Assembly (NCBI RefSeq): GCF_014654615.1
Contig: NZ_BNBB01000008.1
Location: 124,001-188,000, forward strand
DNA: 64,000 bases
Direction: 5' to 3'
Origin: Streptosporangium violaceochromogenes
Lineage (GTDB): Bacteria > Actinomycetota > Actinomycetes > Streptosporangiales > Streptosporangiaceae
Shown here: positions 51,994 to 61,578 of the stretch, piece by piece
Numbering within the stretch: position 1 is the stretch's first letter
Layout: each line of letters opens with the position of its first letter
Notes under the pieces: generated by a model
The model's input: the letters and a program-made list of their open reading frames with translations, nothing else
What the model was told of the DNA's origin: nothing
The model's database searches: none
Program-made: the position numbers and the translations under genes

Positions 51994-52980
51994 ATGCTGC
52001 GCGTCCACTTCTCCCCTCAGGACTGGGAGCGGCTCCGCGTCGTCTCCCGGCCCGATCCCATGTGGGAGACCGTGCTCAGCCTGTACATGCTGGGGGACGC
52101 CTCCGACGAGCTCGTCTTCGGGCAGTGGCGGCGAAGGGCGCTGACACGGCTGCCGCCGGAGAGCAGGATGCTTCTGGACCTCGTGCCGCCCCAGGGCTAC
52201 TCGCCGGACTTCCTCAGCCCCCTCGTCGGAGGGGAGGACCCGGACGACGGGATCGACGCGGTCTTGAACACCCCCCGCCGGCGGATCGCCGAGGAGCTCG
52301 ACCTGCGGTTCGGCGGGGGCCGGCGCCCGCCCTGGACGGAGGCTCTGGCCAGGAAGGACGGAGCGGCCGTACGCGCGCTGGGCCGGTCGATGCGCGCCTA
52401 CTTCGACGTGGCGCTGCGGCCGTACTGGGGCTACATCTCCCGGGTCGCCGAGCGCAGCGCGACGTCGATCGGCGACGCGGCCGACGGGCCGGTGGCCACG
52501 ATCCTCCGGCTCAAGAACCAGCCGGCGATCCGCAGGGCCCCCCGAACCACGGTGGAGCTCCCCTACGGAAACGATCAGGATCTGGAGTTGCGGGGGCGCG
52601 GCCTGGTGCTGGTCCCCGCGTTCTTCTGCGCGATCAACCCCGTGACCTTCTACGACCCCTCCCTGCCGCCGGTGCTGCTCTACCCGGTCGGGCACGCGCC
52701 GGTGTCGTTCCTCACCGGCGCCGCCCAGGGAAGCCGGCCGACCGACGAGGTGCTGCGCCGACTGCTCGGCCGCACGCGCGCCATGGTGCTGCGGACCCTC
52801 GACAACCGGGCCCGCACGACGGGGGAGATCGCGCGGGCCCTCGGCATCTCGGCGGCCTCGGCGAGCGAGCACGCCTCGCTCCTGCGCGCCGCCGGCCTCG
52901 TGAGCAGCGAACGGCGCGGCAACACGGTCCGGCACCGGCTCTCCCCGCTGGGCCTCGCGTTTCTCCACCGGTCCGGTTAG
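51994..52980 (+). CDS. ArsR-type winged-helix regulator with DUF5937-like N-terminal domain
   Basis: A 328-residue regulator. The N-terminal 230 residues (MLRVHFSPQDWERLRVV...) match the DUF5937-like domain found with ArsR helix-turn-helix regulators. The C-terminal winged helix (RAMVLRTLDNRARTTGEIARAL then SAASASEHASLLRAAGLV) covers about 255-315. GGAGGGC precedes the ATG. A TTTCGGC-N4-GCCGAAA inverted repeat at 51799-51816 upstream could be its operator. Target unknown. Confidence 0.85.
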   Translation: MLRVHFSPQDWERLRVVSRPDPMWETVLSLYMLGDASDELVFGQWRRRALTRLPPESRMLLDLVPPQGYSPDFLSPLVGGEDPDDGIDAVLNTPRRRIAEELDLRFGGGRRPPWTEALARKDGAAVRALGRSMRAYFDVALRPYWGYISRVAERSATSIGDAADGPVATILRLKNQPAIRRAPRTTVELPYGNDQDLELRGRGLVLVPAFFCAINPVTFYDPSLPPVLLYPVGHAPVSFLTGAAQGSRPTDEVLRRLLGRTRAMVLRTLDNRARTTGEIARALGISAASASEHASLLRAAGLVSSERRGNTVRHRLSPLGLAFLHRSG

Positions 52981-53128
52981 AGGGCGATCCTCGGCGGGCT
53001 TCCCGCTTCCTCAGCGATCACATAGGTTTACGTAAATCTCAACTTATATACGAAATTTAGCGACAAGGCTGATTCAACCCCGACAGAATGCACAATCATC
53101 CAGCCCCAAACAATCTGGAGGAAACGAC

Positions 53129-53908
53129 ATGCTCAGACCGCTGGGGCTGCTCGCGTGCCTCGGGAGCCTGGCGGCGCTCAGCACGCCGATCGCCACCGCG
53201 CAGGCGGCGGCGAGCACCCGGACCGCGTGCCGCGTCTACGTGGCCAAGCCCTACGTCACCCCCAAGGGGAGGATCCAGGCCTCCGCCGCGCGGCTGGGCT
53301 GCCAGGACGTCGCCCTGGTCCGCCTCCAGATCAGGCGCGTCGAGGCCGGCCTCTCCCGGAGCGTCAAGAGCACCGCCAGAAGGGGGAGCAACGGCCGGAT
53401 CACCGCCACCCTGTCGTGCGTCCCCGGCCTCTACTACGCCACCGCCTTCGACGACCGGGGCCACGCGAGCCGCTCGGCGCAGGTCCGGCTCACCTGCCCG
53501 GCGAACACCCCTCCGCTCCAGGGCCCCTCCCCTCAGGCGGAGGTGGTGCGGCTGACCAACGCCGAGCGCCGGGCGGGAGGCTGCGCCCCGCTCAGAGACG
53601 ACCCGCGGCTGCGCTCGTCCGCCCAGGGCCACTCGTCCGACATGGCGGCGGGAAACTACTTCAGCCACACCTCACGGGACGGCCGGAGCATGACCGACCG
53701 CATCAGGGCGTCCGGGTTCAGCCCGATGCGCGCCTGGGCGGAGAACATCGCCATGGGCCAGCGGACCCCGGCCGAGGTGGTCAGGGCGTGGATGAACAGC
53801 GCGGGCCACCGGCGGAACATCATGAACTGCGCCTACACCCACATCGGGGTGGGAGTGGCCAAGAGCCCGCGCGGCCTCTACTGGACCCAAAACTTCGGCA
53901 GGCACTGA
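53129..53908 (+). CDS. Secreted CAP/SCP-domain protein (YkwD type)
   Basis: A 259-residue secreted protein: signal peptide (MLRPLGLLACLGSLAALS..., AxA near 27), a 100-residue N-terminal beta-like domain with four Cys (ACRVYVAKPYV, LGCQD, LSCVPG, LTCP) and a C-terminal CAP domain (TNAERRAGGCAPL ... HSSDMAAGNYFSHTSRDG ... AENIAMGQ ... SAGHRRNIMN). The CAP cavity His residues are present. GGAGGAAA precedes the ATG. Unusually AT-rich DNA lies upstream. The molecular function is unknown. Confidence 0.9.
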   Translation: MLRPLGLLACLGSLAALSTPIATAQAAASTRTACRVYVAKPYVTPKGRIQASAARLGCQDVALVRLQIRRVEAGLSRSVKSTARRGSNGRITATLSCVPGLYYATAFDDRGHASRSAQVRLTCPANTPPLQGPSPQAEVVRLTNAERRAGGCAPLRDDPRLRSSAQGHSSDMAAGNYFSHTSRDGRSMTDRIRASGFSPMRAWAENIAMGQRTPAEVVRAWMNSAGHRRNIMNCAYTHIGVGVAKSPRGLYWTQNFGRH

Positions 53909-53928
53909 CGCCGGAACGAGTCCCCGTG

Positions 53929-53955
53929 CCCCCGCGGCGCGAACCGTCGCGGGGG
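53929..53955. terminator. Convergent hairpin between CAP gene and ilvC
   Basis: CCCCCGCG / CGCGGGGG stem with an 11-nt loop, 20 bp after the CAP-protein stop and facing the ilvC stop. Confidence 0.6.
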
Positions 53956-54043
53956 ACGCGAACCGCCCGCGGGAGGGGCGCCGCGCGGCGGCGCATCACG
54001 CCCGGCCGACCGCGCGGAACCCGCCCGCAGGAGAGGTCACCGG

Positions 54044-55033
54044 CTACTTGAGCCAGCTCATCATCGGGCGCAGCTTGGCGCCGGTCTTCTCGATCGGGTG
54101 CTCGGCCAGCTCGTCGCGGTAGGCGGAGAACCGCTTCTGGCCGCCGTCGAACTCCTCCACCAGCTCCTTGGCGAACTCACCGGACTGGATCTCGCCGAGG
54201 ATGCGCCGCATCTCGTCCTTGGTCTGCTCGGTGACCACGCGCGGGCCGCGGGAGTAGCCGCCGTACTCGGCGGTGTCGGAGACCGACCAGTACATCTTGT
54301 GGATGCCGCCCTCGTACATCAGGTCGACGATCAGCTTCATCTCGTGCAGGCACTCGAAGTAGGCGACCTCGGGCTGGTAGCCGGCCTCGATCAGGGTCTC
54401 GAACCCGGCCTTGATCAGTTCGGACACGCCGCCGCACAGGACGGCCTGCTCACCGAACAGGTCGGTCTCGGTCTCCTCGGTGAAGGTCGTCTTCAGCGCG
54501 CCGGCGCGGGTGCCGCCGATGCCCTTGGCGTACGACAGGGCCAAGGGCCAGGCGTTGCCGCTGGCGTCCTTCTCCACCGCGACCAGACAGGGCACGCCGC
54601 GGCCGGCGGTGTACTGGCGGCGGACGAGGTGGCCGGGGCCCTTGGGGGCCACCATGGCCACGTCCACGCCCTCGGGGGCCTCGATGAGGCCGTAGCGGAT
54701 GTTGAGGCCGTGCCCGAAGAAGAGGGCGTCGCCCTCGACGAGGTTCGGCGCGACGTGCTCGGCGTAGAGGTGGCGCTGGATGTGGTCCGGCGCCAGGATC
54801 ATGGTCAGATCGGCCTCCTCGACGGCCTCCGCCGGGGGAAGCACACGCAGGCCGTCGTTCTCCGCCTTGGCCCGGCTCTTGGAGCCCTCGGGCAGGCCGA
54901 CCCGGACGTCCACCCCGGAGTCGCGCAGGGACAGGGCGTGGGCGTGCCCCTGGCTGCCGTACCCCAGGACGGCCACATGCCGGCCCTGGATGATCGACAG
55001 GTCGGCCTGGTCGTCGTAGAAGATCTCAGTCAC
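54044..55033 (-). CDS. ilvC: Ketol-acid reductoisomerase
   Basis: A 329-residue class I enzyme of valine/isoleucine synthesis. The NADPH motif [23 protein letters not shown] and the metal-binding [12 protein letters not shown] and [18 protein letters not shown] are present. It starts with GTG at 55033 with AAAGG upstream and is the last gene of ilvBNC. Confidence 0.97.
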   Translation of the reverse strand: MTEIFYDDQADLSIIQGRHVAVLGYGSQGHAHALSLRDSGVDVRVGLPEGSKSRAKAENDGLRVLPPAEAVEEADLTMILAPDHIQRHLYAEHVAPNLVEGDALFFGHGLNIRYGLIEAPEGVDVAMVAPKGPGHLVRRQYTAGRGVPCLVAVEKDASGNAWPLALSYAKGIGGTRAGALKTTFTEETETDLFGEQAVLCGGVSELIKAGFETLIEAGYQPEVAYFECLHEMKLIVDLMYEGGIHKMYWSVSDTAEYGGYSRGPRVVTEQTKDEMRRILGEIQSGEFAKELVEEFDGGQKRFSAYRDELAEHPIEKTGAKLRPMMSWLK

Positions 55034-55064
55034 TTACTCAACCTTTCGGGGTCTCTCATACGGC

Positions 55065-55589
55065 TTACGCTGTCCGGTCCAGGGCACGGAGGGAGCGGTC
55101 GGTGATGGAACGGGCGCCGCGGCCGATGGCCACCATGCCCGACTGGACGAGCTCCTTGATGCCGAAAGGCTCCAGGAGCTTGATGAACGCCTGCAGTTTG
55201 TCGGGGGTGCCGGTGACCTCGATGGTCACCGCGTCCGAGGCGACGTCGACACAGCGCGCCCGGAAGAGGTTGACCAGCTCCAGCACCCCCGAGCGGCTCT
55301 CGGCGTCGGCCCGCACCTTGATCAGCGTCAGCTCGCGCTGCACGGCCTGCGCCGGGTCGAGCTCCACGATCTTCAGCACGTTCACCAGCTTGTTGAGCTG
55401 CTTGGTGACCTGTTCGAGGGGAAGGTCCTCGACGTTGACCACGATGGTCATCCGCGAGATGTCCCCGTGCTCGGTCGGCCCGACCGCCAGCGAGTCGATG
55501 TTGAACCCGCGACGGCTGAACAGCGACGCGACGCGCGCGAGCACGCCGGGCTTGTTCTCCACCAGCACGGAGAGCGTGTGCCTGCTCAT
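55065..55589 (-). CDS. ilvN: Acetolactate synthase regulatory subunit
   Basis: A 174-residue regulatory subunit with an N-terminal ACT domain (HTLSVLVENKPGVLARVASLFSRRGFNI) for valine feedback, and a C-terminal ALS_ss_C domain (residues 85-160) that activates the catalytic subunit. The ATG follows GAGGAAGG. It lies between ilvB and ilvC. Confidence 0.96.
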   Translation of the reverse strand: MSRHTLSVLVENKPGVLARVASLFSRRGFNIDSLAVGPTEHGDISRMTIVVNVEDLPLEQVTKQLNKLVNVLKIVELDPAQAVQRELTLIKVRADAESRSGVLELVNLFRARCVDVASDAVTIEVTGTPDKLQAFIKLLEPFGIKELVQSGMVAIGRGARSITDRSLRALDRTA

Positions 55590-55653
55590 GCCTTCCTCCT
55601 CGCCTCGCGGCCCGCCGGCCCGCCACCGCTGTCGTCGGTTCGCCCGCTCACCG

Positions 55654-57390
55654 CTAGTCCTCGCTGTCCCAGACCGGCGCCATGTCGCGCGCGACCTTGA
55701 TGTCGTCGTTGCTGGTCCCCGCGGCGACCATCGGCCAGACCATGGCGTCCTCGTGGACGACGAAGTCGATCACGACGGGAACGTCGTTGATCTCCATCGC
55801 CTTCTTGATGGTCGCGTCCACGTCCTCGGGACGCTCGCACCGCAGGCCGACGCAGCCGTACGCCTCGGCCAGCTTCACGAAGTCCGGGATCCGGCGGACG
55901 GTCTGCAGGTTGGTGTTGGAGTAACGCCGGTTGTAGAACAGCGTCTGCCACTGACGGACCATACCGAGGTTACCGTTGTTGATGACCGCGACTTTGATGG
56001 GCACCCCCTCGATGGCGCAGGTGGCCAGCTCCTGGTTGGTCATCTGGAAGCAGCCGTCGCCGTCGACGGCCCAGACCGTGGCCTCGGGCCTTCCCATCTT
56101 GGCGCCCATCGCCGCCGGGACCGCGAAGCCCATCGTGCCGGCGCCGCCGGAGTTGATGAAGGAGCCGGGCCGTTCGTAGCCGATGAACTGGGCGGCCCAC
56201 ATCTGGTGCTGGCCGACGCCCGCGGTGTAGAGGGCGTCCGGGCCGACGATCGCGCCCAGGCGCTCCATGACGTACTGCGGGGCGATGGAGCCGTCCTCGA
56301 ACTCGCTGTAGCCCAGGGGGTAGGTCTCGCGGTAACCGTCGAGCTGCCTCCACCAGTCGGTGTAGTCGCCCCTGCGCTCCTCGTTGCGCATCGCGGCGAT
56401 CAGCTCGGAGACGACCTCCTTGCAGTCGCCCACGATCGGGACGTCCGCGTGCCGGTTCTTGGAGATCTCCGCCGGGTCGATGTCGGCGTGGACGACCTTC
56501 GCGTGCGGGGCGAACGTGGAGAGCTGGCCGGTGACACGGTCGTCGAAGCGGACCCCGAGCCCGATGAGCAGGTCGGCCCGCTGCAACGCTCCGACCGCCG
56601 GCACCGAGCCGTGCATGCCCGGCATGCCCAGGTGCTGGCGGTGGCTGTCGGGGAAGGTGCCGCGCGCCATCAGGGTGGTGACGACCGGGATGCCGGTCAG
56701 CTCGGCGAACTCCAGCAGCTCGGCCGAGGCGCCGGCCCTGTGCACGCCGCCGCCGACGTACAGCACCGGCCGCCGGGACTCGACGATCAGCTTGGTCGCC
56801 TCGCGGATCTGCTTGGAGTGGGGCCGGGTCACCGGGCGGTACCCCGGCAGCTGCATCACCGGCGGCCACCGGAAGGCCGTCTGGGCCGTCAGCGCGTCCT
56901 TGGCGATGTCGACCAGCACCGGCCCCGGCCGTCCCGTCGAGGCGATGTGGAAGGCCTCGGCGATCGTCCTGGGGATGTCGTCGGGGTTGGTGACCAGGAA
57001 GTTGTGCTTGGTGATCGGCATGGTGATGCCGGAGATGTCGGCCTCCTGGAAGGCGTCGGTGCCGATGGCCTCGCTGGTCACCTGGCCGGTGATCGCGACG
57101 ATCGGGACCGAGTCCATGTAGGCGTCGGCGATCGGGGTGACCAGGTTGGTCGCGCCCGGGCCGCTGGTGGCCATGCAGACCCCGACCTTGCCGGTGGCCT
57201 GCGCGTAGCCCTGGGCCGCGTGGCCGGCGCCCTGCTCGTGCCGTACAAGCACGTGGCGGACCTTGACCGAGTCGTAGAGGGGATCGTAGGCGGGGAGGAT
57301 GGCGCCGCCCGGAATCCCGAACACGGTGTCGACCCCGACGTTCTCCAAGGCCCTCACGAGGGCCTGGGCTCCTGTCATCTGTTCGGTCAT
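55654..57390 (-). CDS. ilvB: Acetolactate synthase large subunit
   Basis: A 578-residue ThDP enzyme starting Val/Ile synthesis. The catalytic Glu is in [14 protein letters not shown], the FAD-binding region in the central domain, and the ThDP motif [16 protein letters not shown] ... NN near the C-terminus. The ATG at 57390 was chosen because AAGGA precedes it. It is the first gene of ilvBNC, preceded by an attenuator. Confidence 0.97.
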   Translation of the reverse strand: MTEQMTGAQALVRALENVGVDTVFGIPGGAILPAYDPLYDSVKVRHVLVRHEQGAGHAAQGYAQATGKVGVCMATSGPGATNLVTPIADAYMDSVPIVAITGQVTSEAIGTDAFQEADISGITMPITKHNFLVTNPDDIPRTIAEAFHIASTGRPGPVLVDIAKDALTAQTAFRWPPVMQLPGYRPVTRPHSKQIREATKLIVESRRPVLYVGGGVHRAGASAELLEFAELTGIPVVTTLMARGTFPDSHRQHLGMPGMHGSVPAVGALQRADLLIGLGVRFDDRVTGQLSTFAPHAKVVHADIDPAEISKNRHADVPIVGDCKEVVSELIAAMRNEERRGDYTDWWRQLDGYRETYPLGYSEFEDGSIAPQYVMERLGAIVGPDALYTAGVGQHQMWAAQFIGYERPGSFINSGGAGTMGFAVPAAMGAKMGRPEATVWAVDGDGCFQMTNQELATCAIEGVPIKVAVINNGNLGMVRQWQTLFYNRRYSNTNLQTVRRIPDFVKLAEAYGCVGLRCERPEDVDATIKKAMEINDVPVVIDFVVHEDAMVWPMVAAGTSNDDIKVARDMAPVWDSED

Positions 57391-57427
57391 CGGCTCGTTC
57401 CTTGTGTGGCTGAGCATTTCACGGCAT

Positions 57428-57466
57428 AAAAAATGCCCCATCCCGCCGGGATGGCGGAGCTGGGGC
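57428..57466 (-). terminator. Attenuator terminator upstream of ilvB
   Basis: CCATCCC-ggc-GGGATGG, extendable by GCCCC/GGGGC with a bulge, followed by CATTTTTT on the minus strand, about 40 bp before the ilvB start. Confidence 0.8.
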
Positions 57467-57489
57467 GGCGCGCAGGTCGGAGTGCTTCG

Positions 57490-57540
57490 CTATCGGCCCG
57501 CGCGCCGGCGAAGTACTACGAGAATCCCACGGTGATGCAT
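57490..57540 (-). CDS. ilvB leader peptide (Ile-Leu-Val-Val-Leu)
   Basis: A 16-codon frame M-H-H-R-G-I-L-V-V-L-R-R-R-A-G-R-stop with five consecutive branched-chain codons, followed by stems (CGGCGCGC/GCGCGCCG and CTTCGC/GCGAAG) and the attenuator terminator. GGTGGA sits just upstream. It resembles the cimA leader even in its Arg-rich C-terminus. Confidence 0.83.
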   Translation of the reverse strand: MHHRGILVVLRRRAGR

Positions 57541-57592
57541 GGATCCACCATGGCCGAAGGAGCGGTCCCACGTCAAATTCATGGGACGGAGG

Positions 57593-57607
57593 TCTCAGAA
57601 ATCGAGA
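57593..57607. promoter_or_regulatory. NdgR/LtbR-type operator upstream of ilvB
   Basis: TCTCAGAAATCGAGA, a member of the TCTCA-N5-(C/T)GAGA set, 53 bp upstream of the ilvB leader ATG and 17 bp upstream of a TTGACG -35-like element (57571-57576). Confidence 0.6.
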
Positions 57608-57685
57608 CGTCGCCCTCCGGCGGCGCCCGTACCCGGAAGCACCGCCCGAAACCCCGGGCGGACGCCCGCGCGGACGCGCGGGGTG

Positions 57686-60361
57686 TCAGACGGCGCTCGG
57701 CAGGTTGGAGCGGCTGGTGCGCATGAGCGTGTCGACCCCCCGGGCGGCCATCGGCCGCGCCACCAGGAAACCCTGACCCCGGGTGCAGCCCATCTCGCGC
57801 AGCAGTTCCAGCTGCTCGGGCCGCTCGATGCCCTCGGCGACCACGACCAGCCCCAGGTCGTGGCCGAGCCGGACGATCGTGCGGGTCAGCAGGGTCAGGG
57901 TCTCGTCGCGCCCGAGACCGGAGACGAACGACGGGTCGATCTTGATCATGTCCACCGGGAGCTGCCGCAGGAAGGCCAGCGAGGCGTAGCCGGTGCCGAA
58001 GTCGTCGATGGCCAGCCGTACCCCGAGCTCACGCAGCTCCGACAGCCGGGCGACGGTCTCCTCGGCGTCCTCGACCAGCATCTCCTCGATGACCTCAAGG
58101 GTCAGTGCGCTGGGCGGAAGACCGCTCTCGGCGAGCGCGGACTCCACGCTCTCCACGAACCGCGGCGCCATGATCTGCCGGGCCGAGAGATTCAGGGAGA
58201 GCCCGATCTCCCAGGAGGAGGCACGCCAGGCGGCCACCTCACGGCACGCCTGCTGAAGGATCCACTCGCTCAGCGGGACGATCAGCCCGGTGTCCTCCGC
58301 CGGGCCCAGGAACTGCTCCGGCGGCACGAACTCACCCCCCCGCCACCAGCGCACCAGCGCCTCCACGGCGGTGACGCGCGAGGTGGCCAGGTCCACCACC
58401 GGCTGGTACTCGATCGCGAACTGGTCTTCCAGCAGCGCCCGCTGCAGGTCGGCGGCGAGCTCCAGGCGGCGCACCACGTCGGCGTGCATGTGCGCGGCGA
58501 ACACCTCGACCCGGCGCCCGCCGAGCTCCTTGGCCCGCGCCATCGCCACGTCGGCGTTGCGGATCAGGTCGCCCGAGGACACGTCGTCGTCGGCGAAGGC
58601 CACCCCCACGCTCGCGGTCAGCGCGATGTCCCGGTCGGCCACCCGGAACGGCTCGGAGGAGACCGTGCGGACCAGCCGCTCGGCCAGGTCCACCGCCGTC
58701 TGGGCGTCGGCCGCCGTCTCCAGCAGCACCGCGAACTCGTCGCCGCCCCAGCGGGCCAGGGTGTCGTCGATCCGTACGGCGGCGCGCAGCCTGCGGGCCG
58801 CCTGGCCGAGGAGGTAGTCGCCGCTGGCGTGGCCGACCGAGTCGTTGACCGCGGTGAAGCCGTCCAGGTCCAGGAAGACCACGGCGGCGCTGCTGACGCC
58901 GGGGCGGGCGAGCACCTCCCGGGTGCGCTCCTCGAAGTAGGAGCGGTTGGGCAGGCCGGTGACGCCGTCGTGGAAGGTCAGGTGGGCGACCTGGTTGCGC
59001 AGGGCCTCCTGGCCGCTGACGTCGCGGGTGGTCACCAGCACGAGGTTCTCCCCGCGCAGCTGGCGGGTCGCCACCGACTCGGTGGGTCTCCAGGTGCCGT
59101 CGGCCGCCCGGACCCTGCAGGCGACCCGGCAGGTGCCGGGCCCCTCCCCGGGCTCCTCCTCCAGGCTCAGCGCGCGCAGCGCCGCCTGGATCCCGGGGAC
59201 GTCCTCGGGGTGGATGTAGTCGAAGACCTTCCCGCCGACCAGTTCGTCCGGGCGGTAGCCGTAAGTGATCTCGACGCCGTCCCCGATCTCCCGCACCACG
59301 CCGTCGTAGTCGCACAGCAGGACCACGTCGCCGGTGCTCTCGGCCAGGTGGTGGAGCTGCCGCTCGCCGAGATCCATCAGGCGGCGCAGGCGGCCGCTCT
59401 CCATCAGCGCCGCGAACAGCCGCACCACCAGGACGGCGACGACCGAGGCCGACACCAGGGCGGGGACGGCGGCCGGCCCCTCCAGCCCGCCGGGGACGTC
59501 CGGGCCGCCGAGCAGGCGCAGGAGCATCACGGCGGCGGCCACGACCACCAGGATCAGGGGGATCGCCGCGAACGGCCACGAGGGGGCGTGGCCGCCGTCC
59601 CGGCTGCCGGAGGAACGGGTGAAACGGGCGAAGCGGGGGCTCCAGGCGGCCACCGCCAGCAACAGGAAGGCCGCGCACACCGGCCACACGCCGCCGGGGC
59701 CGGGGGCCTCGCCGGTCAGCCGGGCCAGCGCGGTGACCGTCTCGGAGACGGTGACGGCGGCCGGCACGACCGGTGCCACCAGCCCGACGGGCCGGGCCGA
59801 CCTGCGCGGCGGCAGCACGGCGGGGGCGACGGCGCAGGTGAGGATCAGGCAGAACAGCGGCGGGGCGAGGGTGATCGCGAAGGTGGCGGGATCACCGGCC
59901 TCCCGGTAGGCCGGGCCCAGCAGCAGGACCCAGCCGACGAGGAAGAGCGAGGCGGCGCACAGGTAGGCGTCGGCGAGGTCGCGCAGCAGTGCCCGCCCCT
60001 GCGCCGGCCGGGCCGCGCACAGGCCGGCGCCGACGGCGAGCATGGCCATCCCGGCGAGCAGGACGAGGTCGGCGAAGGTCACCACGAACGGCGTGCCGTC
60101 GGCGAGCGGGCGCACGCCGACCCCGACCAGCCAGGTGACCGAGCCGCCGGCCAGCCACCTCCAGGCCAGCGCGCAGCGCCGGTCGGTTCCGTTCCGGGCG
60201 GCGGCGAACAGCGAGACCGCGGCGACGGCGGCGGCGCAGACCCCCGCCATCGCCTCGACGAGCACGCCGGAGGCACCATTGCGAAAGGCGGCAACGAGCC
60301 CCACCGCGGCCGTCACGGCGGCGATGGTCAGCGCTACCCGGGGGTCACGCCAGGGGATCAA
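57686..60361 (-). CDS. Membrane-bound PAS-GGDEF-EAL protein
   Basis: An 891-residue cyclic-di-GMP turnover protein with a TTG start. The N-terminal 330 residues carry about 8-9 transmembrane helices. A PAS domain (AESTGDVVLLCDYDGVVREIG) follows at 340-440, then GGDEF (GLPNRSYFEERTREVL; RWGGDEFAVL) with an RxxD inhibitory site (RIDD) five residues before GGDEF, then EAL (VTAVEALVRW, LSLNLSAR, LTLEVIEE, AIDDFGTGYASL, IKIDPSFV, VVAEGIE). Both active sites look intact, so it may act as synthase, phosphodiesterase or both. Confidence 0.93.
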   Translation of the reverse strand: MIPWRDPRVALTIAAVTAAVGLVAAFRNGASGVLVEAMAGVCAAAVAAVSLFAAARNGTDRRCALAWRWLAGGSVTWLVGVGVRPLADGTPFVVTFADLVLLAGMAMLAVGAGLCAARPAQGRALLRDLADAYLCAASLFLVGWVLLLGPAYREAGDPATFAITLAPPLFCLILTCAVAPAVLPPRRSARPVGLVAPVVPAAVTVSETVTALARLTGEAPGPGGVWPVCAAFLLLAVAAWSPRFARFTRSSGSRDGGHAPSWPFAAIPLILVVVAAAVMLLRLLGGPDVPGGLEGPAAVPALVSASVVAVLVVRLFAALMESGRLRRLMDLGERQLHHLAESTGDVVLLCDYDGVVREIGDGVEITYGYRPDELVGGKVFDYIHPEDVPGIQAALRALSLEEEPGEGPGTCRVACRVRAADGTWRPTESVATRQLRGENLVLVTTRDVSGQEALRNQVAHLTFHDGVTGLPNRSYFEERTREVLARPGVSSAAVVFLDLDGFTAVNDSVGHASGDYLLGQAARRLRAAVRIDDTLARWGGDEFAVLLETAADAQTAVDLAERLVRTVSSEPFRVADRDIALTASVGVAFADDDVSSGDLIRNADVAMARAKELGGRRVEVFAAHMHADVVRRLELAADLQRALLEDQFAIEYQPVVDLATSRVTAVEALVRWWRGGEFVPPEQFLGPAEDTGLIVPLSEWILQQACREVAAWRASSWEIGLSLNLSARQIMAPRFVESVESALAESGLPPSALTLEVIEEMLVEDAEETVARLSELRELGVRLAIDDFGTGYASLAFLRQLPVDMIKIDPSFVSGLGRDETLTLLTRTIVRLGHDLGLVVVAEGIERPEQLELLREMGCTRGQGFLVARPMAARGVDTLMRTSRSNLPSAV

Positions 60362-60628
60362 TGTCGTCTGCCTATCCGGTGTCGGTTCGTCTCGCGCCCG
60401 CAGCGTTCCTTTTCTCGCTGCGCTCGCGTTGCCGTCGTGAACGCGTCGTCTCTGGCTGTCCTTGGCGTCCGCGGCGGCACACGGTCAGTGTGTGGCCTCC
60501 GGTCGGCGCCGGTGGTGACAACATCGTCGTCGTCACCGATCTGATAACCGTGCAAGCGATTGGGTCGCAGTAGTTCACCGTACGCAGCAGAGGTCACGAG
60601 GCAGCCACGGTCAGGATTCCTTTCCCGG

Positions 60629-61537
60629 TCAGTACGGACCGGTGATCACGTTTTTAAGCGGCTCCCCCGCCAGGTGGCGCAGGAGCTGCGAGCGGAGAAG
60701 CCGCAGCACGCGCCGCGCCGAGGCCGGGGTGCTGCCGGCGACGTGCGGGGTGATGAAGACCCCGGGGGCCGTCCAGAGCGGGTGGCCCGCGGGCAGCGGT
60801 TCGGGGTCGGTGACGTCCAGCGCCGCCGAAAGGCGTCCCGCGCGCAGTTCGGCGACGAGCGCGCCGGTGTCCACCACCCCTCCCCTGGCGGCGTTCACCA
60901 GCAGGGCGCCGTCCTTCATCGCGGCCAGGAAGCCCGCGTCCACCATTCCGGTGGTCTCCGGGGTGGACGGCACCAGAAGCACCACCACGTCCGCCAGGGG
61001 CAGCAGGCCCGGCAGCTCGTCCATGCCGTGGACGTTCTCCCGCGCGGTCCGCGCCACCCGCAGGACGTCCACCTCAAAGCCCTCCAGCCGCGCCTCCAGT
61101 GCCCGGCCGATCGAGCCGTGGCCCACGATCAGCACCGTGGAGTCGGCCAGCACGCCGGTGTGGTGGTAGGTCCACTCGCCCGCCCGCTGCGCGGCGGCGA
61201 ACCCGGGAAACTCGCGCAGCACCGCGATCATGGCCCCCACCGCCCACTCGGCGGTGCCCGCGTCGTGCACGCCCCGCGCGTTGCACAGCACGACGCCCTC
61301 GGGAAGGTACGGCCGGTAGGCGTCCACCCCGGCGGTGACGGTCTGCAGCAGCCGCAGGCGGGACATCCCGGCGAGCAGGCCGGCGACCCCCGCGACCGGC
61401 ATCAGGGGCGGAACCCAGACCTCGACCTCCTCGGCCCCCTCGGGAAGGGGCCCTGTGCCGTCGTAGACGACGCACTCCACATCGGGCAGATCGCTGAGGA
61501 CGTCGGCGGCGGCCTTGGAGGGGACCCAGATTTTCAT
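60629..61537 (-). CDS. 2-hydroxyacid dehydrogenase family protein
   Basis: A 302-residue D-isomer-specific 2-hydroxyacid dehydrogenase. The dinucleotide motif GHGSIG, the catalytic Arg in NAARGG, the Glu in VTDPEPL and the His in TPHVAGS are present. The ATG at 61537 was chosen because the conserved N-terminus (MKIWVPSKAA) begins there. Substrate not predictable. It is transcribed as the VanW gene and 41 bp downstream of it. Confidence 0.9.
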   Translation of the reverse strand: MKIWVPSKAAADVLSDLPDVECVVYDGTGPLPEGAEEVEVWVPPLMPVAGVAGLLAGMSRLRLLQTVTAGVDAYRPYLPEGVVLCNARGVHDAGTAEWAVGAMIAVLREFPGFAAAQRAGEWTYHHTGVLADSTVLIVGHGSIGRALEARLEGFEVDVLRVARTARENVHGMDELPGLLPLADVVVLLVPSTPETTGMVDAGFLAAMKDGALLVNAARGGVVDTGALVAELRAGRLSAALDVTDPEPLPAGHPLWTAPGVFITPHVAGSTPASARRVLRLLRSQLLRHLAGEPLKNVITGPY

Positions 61538-61578
61538 GGCCGCATTATCCCGCCGGCGACCGGCCGGCACGGCCGGGG

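Noticed and set aside
57539..60544. A 1001-codon open frame on the + strand opposite the GGDEF-EAL gene
   Set aside because: Antisense to a protein with intact GGDEF and EAL motifs; the translation is Arg/Gly/Asp-rich without recognisable domains.
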